Shown piece after piece: positions 8,720 through 18,520 of a DNA stretch of 39,484 nucleotides. The notes under the pieces are model-generated. The model saw nothing but the letters and a program-made list of their open reading frames with translations, made no database searches and was not told where the DNA came from. Each line of letters starts with the position of its first letter. Positions within the stretch are counted from its first letter, which is position 1. Source of the DNA: Nemertoderma westbladi. Taxonomy: Eukaryota > Xenacoelomorpha > Nemertodermatida > Nemertodermatidae. The position numbers were made by a program, and so were the translations under genes. The stretch covers positions 1 to 39,484 of the forward strand of contig JAUCBJ010000276.1 of NCBI GenBank assembly GCA_032718475.1. Reading direction: 5' to 3'.

Positions 8720-10614
8720 AGTCTAGGCCGAGTTGCTCGAGGAAATCCCGGTCGATGATGGTCCCGTCCGACCCGTTATCAAGGAACGCGAGCGTCGTCA
8801 AGGATTTGCCCACTCCCTGGATTCTTACTGGGATTACCTTGGCGAAGACCATGTAACGGCGATTTATAAGGTTGATCGTGGCTGAGATGTTTGTCACTTG
8901 TGATGAGTTAGTGGAGGTTTTAAACGGGTTGGTGTCTCTCCGTTGGGTTGTCCGGGTTCCTTTAGAAACGTGGTTCGTTTCTCCTCTTCGCTTTGTTTCA
9001 ATCCGAAAGGGGAGGGTATTGAAGTCAAAGTTTGCGGGAATGTGGAGGAGCGTGTGACGACGTAGGTTGTTACAAACTGCACAACACGACCTTTGGTCGC
9101 AATCCCGAACGTAGTGACCTGTTCCAAGACACTGGAAACATCCTCGGTGTTTCATGATCGCTTCGAAGCGTGGGACGAGTTCGGCAAAATGGAACTTCCG
9201 GCAGAATTCGACTTTATGTTTCTCCCCGCAGAAGAGACATAGCAGTGAGTTTGTGATGCCTTCCCTCTCGGGTGCCCAATTCGCGAGATAACATGCCCAT
9301 TCTTCGGCGGATGTCGGTTCCTCGTAGTCTTCATCGTCGGAATCTTCGGCCATGGTGATGGTCATCGTACTCACTGGTGGGGGGCGGAATCTCGATTTCG
9401 GAGGGGGTATCTTATTCCTGGCGTTGCTCTCTATTCCGTCCAACTTGGCGAGACTCTGTTTTGAAAACATCGAGTCATTCATGGCTTCGGAGATATCGTC
9501 AAGGAATGCCGACATTTCAAGGAAGCTGGGATCTCGATCTTGATGTCTGCGCCGGAGATCTACGCATTTATAGGCCCACTTACTTTGTAGCCATCCAGGG
9601 AACTTCCGGGCGATCTGTCGGAGGTTTAGAATGTTGTTCACCTGGTCCTCCTTATTTAAGGGTTTCAGAGTATAGTAGGCATCCTTCATCGAGTCGGAGA
9701 ATTCCTGGATGTTCTGTGGGTCCCCTAGTGATCCCGCGTCCTGTATCAGTCTCTCTAGAGTTTTATTAATTATAGTTCCGGTATTTCTGTATCTTTTATC
9801 TAGAGTTTTCCATGCGTCATAGTATGCCTCATGGGAGCCTCCCTCAAAACATGCAATAATTCGGCGTGGTTTGTCACCCAGGTATTGCGATAAATATACC
9901 CGTTTCTGTGCGTAGGCTATGTCCATTGATCCAATCTGCGCAAAGAACCGTTTCTTGAATCTGAGGTAATCGACGGGATCTCCTTCGAAGGTGCGGATCT
10001 CCATCTTGGGCATGGCAAGGCGGTTTTCCAATGCCCGGATAATGCCGACGTCGTCTGAACCGGAGTGACTCGGAGGGTTATAGTTATTGGCACTCTCTCC
10101 CATACTCGATGGATCGATGATAGGTGGAGTTTTAATGATGACGCGTTTATGGATTTGTGGTGTGGACGTAAACGGGTTGTTGGATCGAGGAGTGGCGTCC
10201 CGTTCTGAGTCCCTTTCAGGCTCGTACTTGGGTACACTCGGGATCATGGGGTTGGTTGGATAATAAGGTTCCTCATTCTTTAGCGTAACCAGTGGGGGAT
10301 GGAATACCGGGGCTTGTGCCGATAACGTAGACGGTATAGTATGTGGGATCTCGGGTTTTGGGGGTATCACCATCGGCTTCGTTAATGACTTCTCTAATTC
10401 CGGTATCGGTATTGGTTCATAGGTCTGATCTATATCCCTTTCCCAGTCCTCGTATATTTGAATATCTCGTTCTATAAGTGCGGCCTCGTATTCCGCGAGT
10501 TTTGCAATATCCGCGTTCTTTTTTTTTATGAGAATCGCTTGGGCCTCGGCGTGTTGTTTACGCATTTCTGCTTCCCATTTACGTTGTTCGATCTCTTGTT
10601 TGGCCTCTCGTCCA

Positions 10615-10830
10615 CGTTGTTCGGCTTCCTGTTTGCGTTGTTCAGCCTGCAGTTCGGCCTGCAGTTCGGCCTCTCGTCTATGTTGTTCAGCCTCCTGTCT
10701 GCGTTGTTCGGCCTGCAGTTCGGCCTCTCGTCTATGTTGTTCAGCCTCGTGTCTGCGTTGTTCGGCCTGCAGTTCGGCCTCTCGTCTATGTTGTTCAGCC
10801 TCCTGTTCGCGTTGTTCGGCCTGCTGTTTG
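10615..10830 (-). repeat. 54-bp in-gene repeat encoding coiled-coil units
   Basis: About four copies of a 54-bp unit (18 codons) within gag, enriched in Glu, Gln, Arg and Ala. The period is a multiple of three, so copy number can vary without breaking the frame. Flanking codons carry shorter versions of the same Q/E-rich pattern. Confidence 0.88.
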
Positions 10831-11406
10831 GCTGCTTGTTCGGCCTCTTGTTTTTGCATTTCAGCGGCTAATACATCTTGCTCGGTTTGCAGTTGAACAT
10901 ACTCAGCTTCCATCCGAGCTTTGAGGGCTAATGCCCTCTGTTCTCGTAGCTGGTCTCGGAGTGGTGGGCCCCCTTGAGAACTACGTGCTGAGCCGGACGC
11001 CGTGCTCCTAGCGCTGGAGTGCTGGTTTCTTAAGGACCCCGATCTCCTTCGATGTACTGCTGTCCTAGTGCTGGCGGTTCGCACTGATTCTGCATCTGTT
11101 CTTTCAGCTCTCTTGTAGTACTGTTCTTCATAGCCTCTCACAAGGCTGAGGGTCCTCCGGTGTTGTTTGCGGAACTCATCCAGATGTCCAACATGTTCTT
11201 CTAACCTGGGGTAGTTTACCTGATCGGTGGAGGGGACGAGCTGTTGATACGCCTGTATCATTCTTTCATATCGTTGTAGGATGTTTTGGACACTCTGGAG
11301 CTGAGTTTGTACCTCGTTGAGGGGGGTATCGACTCCCTTGAGTTGTTTCTCTATCCGTTGATATGCTCGGGTTACTCCGCCCTTGAGAGCCCCTAGTCGA
11401 CGGGTC

Positions 11407-11411
11407 ATGTT
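11407..11411. other. Target site duplication of inner LTR element (left)
   Basis: ATGTT directly precedes the inner LTR and recurs at 19880-19884 directly after its second LTR. Outside the two copies, the outer element's gag continues in the same reading phase. Confidence 0.95.
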
Positions 11412-11941
11412 TGTTAGCTTATTCAATCCCGCTAACACTAGCCCATAAAGTAAGCCGATAAGCAATATTGGGGGACACGAGATTGGGTAATAACCAACTC
11501 GTGTCACCCCAACAAAGTGGGAAGGAGAAACACACAATAAGGGTCAGGGGCCAAACCCCTAACAGAGAGAGAACAGGTGGAGTGAAGGGGATCACTCCAG
11601 AAGGCGCCAACAAGGGTATCAACCAATCAGAGGGGGGAAAGGCACCGATTGAGTAGAGTGATTAGGCCATCCATGCAATATAACCAGTTGGCAGTAATCA
11701 TCTCATTCAGTTATCCCAGTATCATATTGGTGCTAGTTAGGTTAGATAGTTTAGCTAGGGAAGGACCGGGACTTTAGTTACCATATCCCGCCTTCCGTGT
11801 ACGACAATCCATATCTATATCTATATCTTTATACCAGTTATTATATACAACGAACGACACGAACTCATTTACTCTTCACACACGGCGGGGACGCGTGAAC
11901 TAACACCGGATAAACCGGGATCCTTCCTGGATCCCGTCACA
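11412..11941 (+). repeat. 5' LTR of inner element
   Basis: 530 bp, TGTTAG...GTCACA. It matches 19350-19879 with three visible substitutions. It contains TATCTATATC repeats near 11815-11830 that could serve as an AT-rich promoter core. No TGG-type tRNA primer site follows it. Confidence 0.96.
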
Positions 11942-12041
11942 GTAACTAAACCCTTCGGTAGCTAGTTAAATCGGAGCTGCCGCCCTAGCTAAACTCAGCG
12001 ACTACCATCGACTACCAGCCACCAATCTAGAGATAAAGGAG

Positions 12042-12419
12042 ATGAGTCGGTCAGGTGAGACGACACCGACGCGGACCCCGGACGAAGAACGAACGATCCG
12101 CGAGGCCGCGACCAGACAATATAGGCCCACGACGCCGGAGCCATCGGTAACGGGCGACCCGGGAGTTCAAGATGAGGGGGGCCGTCTGGAGTCAGAAGTC
12201 GAGTCGAGAGGAGGGGGAGTCGAGTCGGAAGGTCGAGAGGACGGGCTGGAAGGAGAAAGACGAGTCGACACACGACGGTCGACGTACCGATGCCACCGGC
12301 CCGCCACAGGCCGAGGGCAACGCACGGCCCACCGGAACGGCAACGGTGGGGCCGCCGGTACGACGTCGGACCCGGAGAGATGGAGGAGAGGTCGGCGACG
12401 AGGACGTCGGGGTTTCTGA
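12042..12419 (+). CDS. gag: Inner gag, likely N-terminal segment (phase 0)
   Basis: The first ATG after the leader (AAAGGAGATGAG) opens a frame beginning MSRSGETTPTRTPDEER, acidic and Pro/Thr-rich. It continues to a stop at 12417-12419, but from roughly 12300 the other phase looks more protein-like. The overlapping frame from 12172 continues as the main gag. Several G-runs in 12174-12220 are possible places for the phase switch. I infer that gag translation starts here and that the body follows in the second phase; alternatively gag simply starts at 12172 and this frame is incidental. Confidence 0.45.
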   Translation: MSRSGETTPTRTPDEERTIREAATRQYRPTTPEPSVTGDPGVQDEGGRLESEVESRGGGVESEGREDGLEGERRVDTRRSTYRCHRPATGRGQRTAHRNGNGGAAGTTSDPERWRRGRRRGRRGF

Positions 12420-13926
12420 TCGACTTCGACGGGCCTACAACGCGACCCGGAAACTACTTAGGGAGGCCATAGAAAGGGCGAAGATAGACAAGGTGAGATT
12501 GACAAAAGGACTAGGTGAGTCGAACAGATACTTTGATTACCTAGTGCGTTCTGGGCAGAGAGAACTAGCCGAGGAGAGGGCGAGGGGAGTTGCCAACGAA
12601 CTGATTGAACTATGGGAGTGTAGGGGTATGAAACCTAGCGTAGTGTACGTAGGGCCATACTTAGTCGATGCCTGGGGAGTAAAATTAGTGGGTTGGAAGA
12701 GACCTGAGGAGGGCGAATCCGAGGTTAAACCCGAGGATTCGGTCTCGTCGGTCGGAGGAAGTTCCGGGAGGCGGGGGAAAGTTGGTAGGACGGAGGGGCG
12801 ACGGGAGTCCATCGCAACCGATAAGTCTGCTACATCCTCCACAAAAGAAAGAAGGGTGCGGGAGATAGCGTATAAATTAGAAGTGGCGGCGGCAGAGCAG
12901 AAACAGTTAGAGTGGGGACTGAGAGAGCAAACCGCAACATTAGAGTTGGTAAGGGAGGATAGAGAGAGGGCCGAGGAGCATAGAGATCGAGAGAGGAGAA
13001 TAGAGAGTGAGACGGCGAGGCGGTCTGAGATGCTTGCGAGAGAGATGGCCGAGCGAGATTTGCGAGTGTGCAGAAAGAGAGAGATAGAGGAAGAAGGTAA
13101 GCTGGATGGTTTGCGTATCCGGCTGGCGGGGCTTGGGCTATATCGGCCCGAACTAAAGCAGTGCCGACTAGAACTGGCACGATTGGAAATATCAGAGAGT
13201 GAGCCCCCACTTATAAGCACAGAGCGAGAGGAAAAGGAACAGAGCGTGCGGTACACGTATAGTGCGCATAGTAACCGTACGGGCGGGGGGGGGGGGGGGG
13301 GTAGTAGTAGTATGTTAGAAGTAGTTAATATTAATAGTACCGTATTAGATAACCCTAATCCCTTTATTGCAGCAAATAATATTTTACCTGGTAGTAATTA
13401 TTTAAATTTAAATTCAAATAATAACATTAATTCAAATATTCAGAATAATTCAAATAATTCGAATAATAATTTAAATTTTGAAAATAATAATAATTCTAAT
13501 TTAAATAATTTAAATCTCGTTTCAAATTCTAACAATTTAATTGATTTAACAAATAATATTGGGAATGATGCTATTAATGTGAGCGTGTCGGACGTACATA
13601 ACCCGGCAGACGGAGGCCTGGTGGGCCACGTACTTAGTAGGCAGGAAGTGGCAGGGTTGAGCCAACCCGACGGCGGCCTGGTAGGCCACGTAGTTGGTAG
13701 GCAGGAGGTAGCGGGGTTGAGCCAACCCGAGGTGGGCCTGATGGGCCACGCAGTAGTAGAGAGAGAGGCGGGGGTGAATAGACCCAGTCGTAGTAGAGAC
13801 AGTGTGTCGACTAGAGAGGGGTGTAGAGACGAAGTAAGAGATAGTGAAGTAAGATGTGGCGAGTGGGGGGGGGGGGGGCTACGGGCGCCCCACCACATAA
13901 GATTAGTGGCGAGAGAGGGGGGGTAG
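12172..13926 (+). CDS. gag: Inner gag, main body
   Basis: A 584-codon frame. A conserved-looking helical block (DRLRRAYNATRKLLREAIERAK, then ESNRYFDYLVRSGQRELAEER and ELIELWECRGMKPSVVYVG) is followed by a charged coiled coil (about 12860-13200). Next come a Gly run encoded by G17 (13285-13301), an Asn-rich stretch of about 80 residues built from AAT/AAC codons (13311-13560), and repeats of the type GGLVGHV.GRQEVAGLSQP. The frame ends at TAG 13924-13926, directly after a run of seven G. The adjacent overlapping frame continues the same repeat pattern, so the true protein extends beyond. It should form virus-like particles with element RNA; no enzyme is encoded. Confidence 0.75.
   Translation: MRGAVWSQKSSREEGESSRKVERTGWKEKDESTHDGRRTDATGPPQAEGNARPTGTATVGPPVRRRTRRDGGEVGDEDVGVSDRLRRAYNATRKLLREAIERAKIDKVRLTKGLGESNRYFDYLVRSGQRELAEERARGVANELIELWECRGMKPSVVYVGPYLVDAWGVKLVGWKRPEEGESEVKPEDSVSSVGGSSGRRGKVGRTEGRRESIATDKSATSSTKERRVREIAYKLEVAAAEQKQLEWGLREQTATLELVREDRERAEEHRDRERRIESETARRSEMLAREMAERDLRVCRKREIEEEGKLDGLRIRLAGLGLYRPELKQCRLELARLEISESEPPLISTEREEKEQSVRYTYSAHSNRTGGGGGGGSSSMLEVVNINSTVLDNPNPFIAANNILPGSNYLNLNSNNNINSNIQNNSNNSNNNLNFENNNNSNLNNLNLVSNSNNLIDLTNNIGNDAINVSVSDVHNPADGGLVGHVLSRQEVAGLSQPDGGLVGHVVGRQEVAGLSQPEVGLMGHAVVEREAGVNRPSRSRDSVSTREGCRDEVRDSEVRCGEWGGGGLRAPHHIRLVAREGG
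13920..13926 (+). other. G-run followed by stop at gag phase change
   Basis: A run of seven G stands directly before the stop TAG. The sister repeat at about 14039-14046 has eight G and no stop. The downstream gag phase is the one reached by a -1 shift on this run. It could be a mutated homopolymer, a sequencing error or a G-type slippery site. Confidence 0.6.
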
Positions 13927-14906
13927 AGAGTGTCCAACAAGAAGGACGCAAAAGTGCAGTAAGAGATAGTGAAGTTAGAAGTGGCGGGTGGGGGGGGGGG
14001 CTACGGGCACCCCACCACGAGAGATTAGTAGCAAGAGAGGGGGGGGCAGAGAGTGTCCCACAGGCGTCAGCGAATAATGCGCGGGCCAAATTAGGTAAAC
14101 CGCAACACCCGGCGATGGAGAGTAATAGGGGGATTGCGAGTATCCCCAGCAGCATGCGATCGAGCAGAGAGAGGCAGGTTGACGTCGCGAGAGGGCGGAC
14201 GAAGCGTCGAGCCCGATCAGAAGAGGGAAGAAGAACAGTGGAGTTTAACCGGGAGGTCGACGAGAGATCTCACAAGCCGGAATACTGCACTGAAAAGAGA
14301 AGAAGAGGAGATAGTAGAAAAGGTGTCACCACGAACAATAGGAGTGTGAGGACGGATAGCGGACCGTCGATAGTAGAGATGGAGTTAGGGAGTCAGTGGG
14401 GTCAAACTTCGGGAGATTGCCGTCGCCCCGGAGAAACGCACCGCGCGCCAGGAGGGGGGTACAGGACGTACCAATACAAAGTTGAGAACAGGAGTGGGGA
14501 TCGAAGAGAAGCTTCCCGACGGGATATAGCTGCCGATCGAGAGTGTGGTAGTCGCCGGGAGATTCGAGATTCGCGAAGATTAAACTTCGGTTCGAGAGGG
14601 CACATGCAGACTGCAGGACATACTGTAGGCCTTACTGCACATACTATTATAGGCCATGCTGGGAGAGGTAGAGTAGGCGATAGGGTAGCGCGAACGACGG
14701 GATTAAACCCGGAAGCTGCGGAGTACATACCGGTAGGTAGGCAAGAAGTGGGTAGGCCTATATCGGTACAGCAGCATGACTATAACACACAGGGACATAA
14801 CATATATCCAGGGGAGGGGGGAGTTATTGGAGATAGATGTATGGGCCCCAATACATTAACATCAACCCCAGTACCAAACATACCGGCCGGGGGGGGGACA
14901 GGGTGA
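13927..14906 (+). CDS. gag: Inner gag, Arg-rich middle segment (shifted phase)
   Basis: The frame (open from 13854, overlapping the previous one) continues the repeat GGGLRAPHH.RLVAREGG seen just upstream, which shows that it is the same protein in another phase. It is rich in Arg, Ser and Glu (RGRTKRRARSEEGRR, DRREASRRDIAADREC), basic and probably disordered, and ends with GPNTLTSTPVPNIPAGGGTG at 14904-14906. A nine-G run at 14889-14897 lies at the end; beyond it the gag-like text continues in the first phase. So the -1 change at 13920 appears to be compensated here. Confidence 0.65.
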
Positions 14907-15031
14907 CATTCCCCCATCACAATATCGACAATATACCCCAATAGGAGCAAGAACATCGAACCCCTTGGACGAGAGAAGGTCGTGCAGACAGTCGCTACCA
15001 CACGCGGCCATACAGGGGACTGCTAGTCCAC
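14907..15031 (+). CDS. gag: Inner gag segment before LINE insertion
   Basis: In the original phase the text IPPSQYRQYTPIGARTSNP to HAAIQGTASP runs without stop to the LINE insertion point at 15031. The same phase resumes at 16844, because the inserted block including one duplication copy is 1812 bp, a multiple of three. It links the Arg-rich part of gag to the zinc-knuckle part. Confidence 0.7.
15023..15031. other. Target site duplication of LINE copy 3 (left)
   Basis: CTAGTCCAC here and at 16835-16843 directly flank the LINE block, giving a 9-bp duplication. Confidence 0.93.
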
Positions 15032-16834
15032 TACTACTACTACTACTAGGATCGGCATGCTGCATTGCAGCTGCATTTTTAAGAATGCTGTGCCGGCTTG
15101 TCAACAAAATTGCACCGCCACAACTCCCTATCACCCATGACATTTGCTAGATCATCCGCATCTTTAAGGCCAGTGTCCTTTAAGATGCGTCTCAAGAAAG
15201 TCATGGGCTGTCCACCATGCTTATTCACTCCATGAGGCTGCCAAAGTACAAGATTATGCACTGGCTGGTCCTCACGGCGAAAGCAATGTCCTGCAAAGCG
15301 GAGGCGATTTTGTTCTAGTGTCAAGCTTGGGGGAACCAATGAGACACCTCCAATGTTATATAGTGTCTGGTTGGAGATGTGTGCATTGTACTTGACACAA
15401 TGAACTCGGCGTAGCATTCTTGTGAATGTGCCATCTAGAGATTTGGTGTCCTCAGCAGTTAGAGCCCAGCATGGACTCCCGTAGAGGAGTACTGTAACTA
15501 CTGCTGCTCTAAATAATCGGACCTTACGTTTCCGATTAATTCTCGGTGACTTCCAAATCCTGGAAAGCCTATTCAAGGCTGCCCATGCCTTTCCCTTACG
15601 TATTCGAAGGTCCTCACCTGACTTCCGGATCCATGATCCCAGGTAACAGAAGTCGTCCACATGCTCAAGCATACCATCCTTTGAGCTTATGCTCATCCGA
15701 TCAGAGACTTGCTGAGGACTTTCAAAGTTAACTGTCAGAATTTTGGTCTTTCTGGAGTTAATAAAAAGACCAACACTAGAAGCAGCATGTTCTAATGAGC
15801 TGAGGAGCCGTTGGGCTCCCTCTAATGATTCTGAGAGTACTCCTAAGTCATCAGCAAAGTCTAGATCAGTTAGGTACTTGGCAGGATTTCCTCGACTTCT
15901 GGAGCCAGTAGGTGGAGTTATCATCACCCCATCATCATTATGATGATCTAAGGACATGCGTAGAACATAGTCAACCACAATAATGAACAAGAATGGTGCA
16001 AGTGTGTCTCCTTGGAGGACGCCCCATAACACTTCAAATGGTTCTGTGTCACCGTCAACAGTAGACACAAATGTTGTCGAACCATCGTACACTGATCTGA
16101 TTGCTGCAATAATTTCATCAGGAATCCCATATAATGAAAGTATGCTGAACATACGTGAGCGAGAGACTGAATCAAAGGCCTTGAAGAAGTCAACAAAGAT
16201 AACAGCCAGATGCCTGTCTTTCTTTTTTGTTAATTCTTCAATTATCCTTCTAAGTGCCAAAATGGGCTCCATGGTCCCACGACCTTTACGGAACCCATTC
16301 TGATTTCCACGGAGCAGTCTCTCAATGGGATCCCTGATGCGATTTAATAGAATCCTATTGTATAGCTTTGCAGCAATCGAGATCAATGAGATTCCCCGAA
16401 AAGAACCATAGAGTGTTAGGTTGCCCTTCTTGGGAACTGGCACCAACTTATTTGTTTTCATTTCTTGTGGGACTCTTGTTGTACGGTACATGTCTACTAT
16501 GATGGGATAGATGAGCTTTAAACACTCAGGTATTTTAAAGACCTCAGGGGGAACGCCATCTACTCCACTGGCACGATTGGTCTTAATGCTCTTTGCAGCA
16601 GCCTTCACTTCTGCAAAGGAGATATCGCCAATGGGAATATCTGGGAGTACAGACTCAGACACCTTTACTTCTATAAAGTTATCAGGCAATACCCTGTCAT
16701 TATTGAGGAGCTTTTCAAAGTGGGCTTTCCAACCATTGAGGCGATCGGCTGGTGATTCAGCCTTAACCTTGGTGGTTGGTTGGCTTTTCCGCCCAGTAAG
16801 CAGATTGACCGATTTCCATGCCTGGGATGATTGC
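15032..16834 (-). mobile_element. LINE family A, 5'-truncated copy 3
   Basis: A minus-strand insertion in the inner gag with a 9-bp target duplication. It starts at the plus-strand left edge with the trinucleotide tail (TAC repeats, i.e. GTA/TAG repeats at the 3' end), then a 3' UTR of some 40 bp, then RT coding sequence. The 5' end is lost within the linker between endonuclease and RT. It is nearly identical to 23866-26737, so both are young. This is the youngest layer of the nest 38-bp array > outer BEL > inner LTR > LINE. Confidence 0.95.
15079..16833 (-). CDS. LINE family A reverse transcriptase, 5'-truncated
   Basis: An open frame without a start of its own; translation is open from the 5' truncation at about 16833 to the stop at 15079. 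An RT domain lies in the first two thirds: FRGISLISIAAKLYNRIL, NGFRKGRGTMEPILALRRII, VIFVDFFKAFDSV, GVLQGDTLAPFLFIIVVDY and the catalytic DLDFADD (the YxDD-type motif as FADD). After the RT thumb (YGSPCWALTAEDTKSLDG) follows a C-terminal domain with FAGHCFRREDQPVHNLVLWQP. It would make cDNA of its own RNA at the target nick. Without the endonuclease half and a promoter it is dead, but the RT part has no stops. Confidence 0.93.
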   Translation of the reverse strand, partial: QSSQAWKSVNLLTGRKSQPTTKVKAESPADRLNGWKAHFEKLLNNDRVLPDNFIEVKVSESVLPDIPIGDISFAEVKAAAKSIKTNRASGVDGVPPEVFKIPECLKLIYPIIVDMYRTTRVPQEMKTNKLVPVPKKGNLTLYGSFRGISLISIAAKLYNRILLNRIRDPIERLLRGNQNGFRKGRGTMEPILALRRIIEELTKKKDRHLAVIFVDFFKAFDSVSRSRMFSILSLYGIPDEIIAAIRSVYDGSTTFVSTVDGDTEPFEVLWGVLQGDTLAPFLFIIVVDYVLRMSLDHHNDDGVMITPPTGSRSRGNPAKYLTDLDFADDLGVLSESLEGAQRLLSSLEHAASSVGLFINSRKTKILTVNFESPQQVSDRMSISSKDGMLEHVDDFCYLGSWIRKSGEDLRIRKGKAWAALNRLSRIWKSPRINRKRKVRLFRAAVVTVLLYGSPCWALTAEDTKSLDGTFTRMLRRVHCVKYNAHISNQTLYNIGGVSLVPPSLTLEQNRLRFAGHCFRREDQPVHNLVLWQPHGVNKHGGQPMTFLRRILKDTGLKDADDLANVMGDRELWRCNFVDKPAQHS

Positions 16835-16843
16835 CTAGTCCAC
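16835..16843. other. Target site duplication of LINE copy 3 (right)
   Basis: Second copy of CTAGTCCAC, at the 5'-truncated end of the LINE. Confidence 0.93.
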
Positions 16844-17568
16844 AGTTAGCTGGTAGCAGAGCCACACCGTGGCAGGGACAGAAAGAAAATAACACCAAAA
16901 ATAAACACAATCCCAATATACCCAGTAGGCCGAGTGTAGACAATCGAAACACTAAATCGGTACATATAAACCTAGGCACGATACGTGAAGGACTATACAG
17001 GAAACGCTATAATCCAGGATCCAAATGTCAATTACATCGGGACGGAACCCATAAGACCAGGAGTTGTAAGTACTGGCAAGCGTTGCCCAAACGAGATCGT
17101 GTAGCCTACACAGACGCAAACGGACTATGTCATCGATGTGTGGTAAAAGGACACAGATCCGGAGAATGTTGGAAAAGGAGAGCATGTGAAAGGACTAAAC
17201 CAGGGGCAGAGAAGCCCATGAGCAAACATAAAGGAGTCGGGAAAGTAGAAGGAGGTGTGTTGCATACACACGCAGGACTGACACAGTGCGAGGGGGCATT
17301 ACATGGGCAGACGCCGTGTATACCGAGGGACAAGCGGGGGTCGTCGAGGCCTTTAATGCCAGCGCACATACGAAGGGGGAGGCCAGCAGAGGTAGTACCG
17401 AAGAGAGTGTGGCGAAGAGTTAGAGAACGTATAGGAGGGCAGCGGGAGAGTGCCTACTGGAAGAAGGGGCACCTGAGAGTTTTTAGTCGTCCAAAGTTTT
17501 GGACTGAGGGGGGTGGGAATGAGGGCGAGACGCCCTTCCCACGCATAAAATATAAAATAATTATTTAA
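16844..17568 (+). CDS. gag: Inner gag, C-terminal zinc-knuckle part
   Basis: Continues the inner gag after the LINE in the same phase (QLAGSRATPWQGQKEN onward). It contains CQLHRDGTHKTRSC (Cx2Hx4Hx4C) and, 24 residues later, the knuckle CHRCVVKGHRSGEC (Cx2Cx4Hx4C), the paired arrangement found in BEL/Pao gag proteins including the outer element here. A basic tail (RRGRPAEVVPKRVWRRVRER) follows and the frame stops at 17566-17568. It probably packages element RNA. No protease follows. Confidence 0.8.
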
Positions 17569-18520
17569 TTAAAATAATTAAATAATAAAGTAGGTAGAAG
17601 TTAGGTAGTAAGAGTTAGTCAGTTAGTTAGTTAGAGGGTACGTAGTACCGCTAGCTAGTTAGCTGGAGTAGTTAGAGGGTACGTAGTACCATTAGTTAGT
17701 TAGTCAGTTAGTTAGTTAGGGGGTACGTAGTACCGCTAGCTAGTTAGCTGGAGTAGTTAAAGGGTACGTAGTACCGACAGTAAGAGAAAAGAGTAAGAGT
17801 TAAAGGGTACGTAGTACCGATAGTAAGAGAAAAGAGTAAGAGTTAAAGGGTACGTAGTACCGCTAGTTAGTTAGAGAAAGTAAGAGTTAGAAAGAAAGTA
17901 GTAGCAGTAGAAGGGTTGTGGGCACCGGAAGCGCCACGCAGTTAGAGTTAGTAGGGAATGCGTTGAACTTAGTGGGGCATGGGCGTGATGACGTGTTTGA
18001 TGTAAGAGCAGGGTATGTTAATTAGGGTGGGTGCCGGGCACAAGAGGTGCCGGGCACAAAAAGAGTTAGAGAGGTAGTAGAGGAGTAGAAGGGCACGAAG
18101 GGTGCCAGATAGTAAGAGTTAGTAGAAGGGCACGAAGGGTGCCAGATAGTAAGAGTTAGTAGAAGGGCACGAAGGGTGCCAGATAGTAAGAGTTAGTAGT
18201 AGAGTTAGTAAGAGTTAGTAGTAGTTCACATGATTAACGTACCCACTCTGCCGGCATTCAGAGCGTCACGTGTAGGCGAGTAGACGTAAAGGGAGTAGAT
18301 GTAAAGGAAGTAAGTTAGAGATAGAGTAGAGTAGTAGAGAGCGCACATAGGGTGCCAGGTAGTAGAGTTAGAGAGGTAGTTGAGTAGTAGAAGGGCACAA
18401 AGGGTGCCACATAGTAGAGTGGTTGTGGGCACCGCAAGCGCCATGTAGAAGGAAGTAGTAGTAAAGGGGTTGTGGGCACCGCAAGCGCCACGTAGTTAGA
18501 AGAGTGGGTAGAGTTAGGGA
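17569..18520 (+). repeat. 3' non-coding region with repeated short hairpins
   Basis: No coding sequence is seen. GGTAC-GTA-GTACC (a 5-bp stem) occurs six times from about 17637 to 17861, spaced by TTAG-rich text. It is followed by several units of the type GGCAC-N4-6-GTGCC (for example GGGCACGAAGGGTGCC at about 18090, 18126 and 18166, and GGGCACAAAGGGTGCC near 18393) and GGCACCG...GCGCCA. Stems are kept while loops vary. Confidence 0.8.

Larger units (their letters stand above)
8720..11411 (-). pseudogene. gag: Outer element gag and start of protease (3' part of split gene)
   Basis: The frame runs from the insertion point at 11411 down to about 8720. An N-terminal helical region (TRRLGALKGGVTRAYQ) is followed by a very long charged coiled coil with 18-residue repeats (EAEQHRREAELQAEQRR). 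A DUF1759-like BEL gag domain begins near LPKIE-like text (LAMPKMEIRTFEGDP). Zinc knuckles are CLFCGEKHKVEFC, CFQCLGTGHYVRDC and CCAVCNNLRRHTLLH. The aspartic protease start (FLDNGSDGTIIDRDFL, catalytic Asp-x-Gly) is in the same phase; just after it the phase changes. The natural start lies across the inner element at 19962. The apparent N-terminus above 11411 is inner-LTR sequence read antisense and not part of gag. Confidence 0.9.

Noticed and set aside
11412-11537. N-terminal extension of the outer gag with hydrophobic residues
   Set aside because: This part is the inner LTR read antisense; the real gag continues at 19885-19962.
12537-14155. Long minus-strand open frames opposite the inner gag
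   Set aside because: They are Ser/Leu/Pro-rich mirror frames of a biased coding strand, without motifs.
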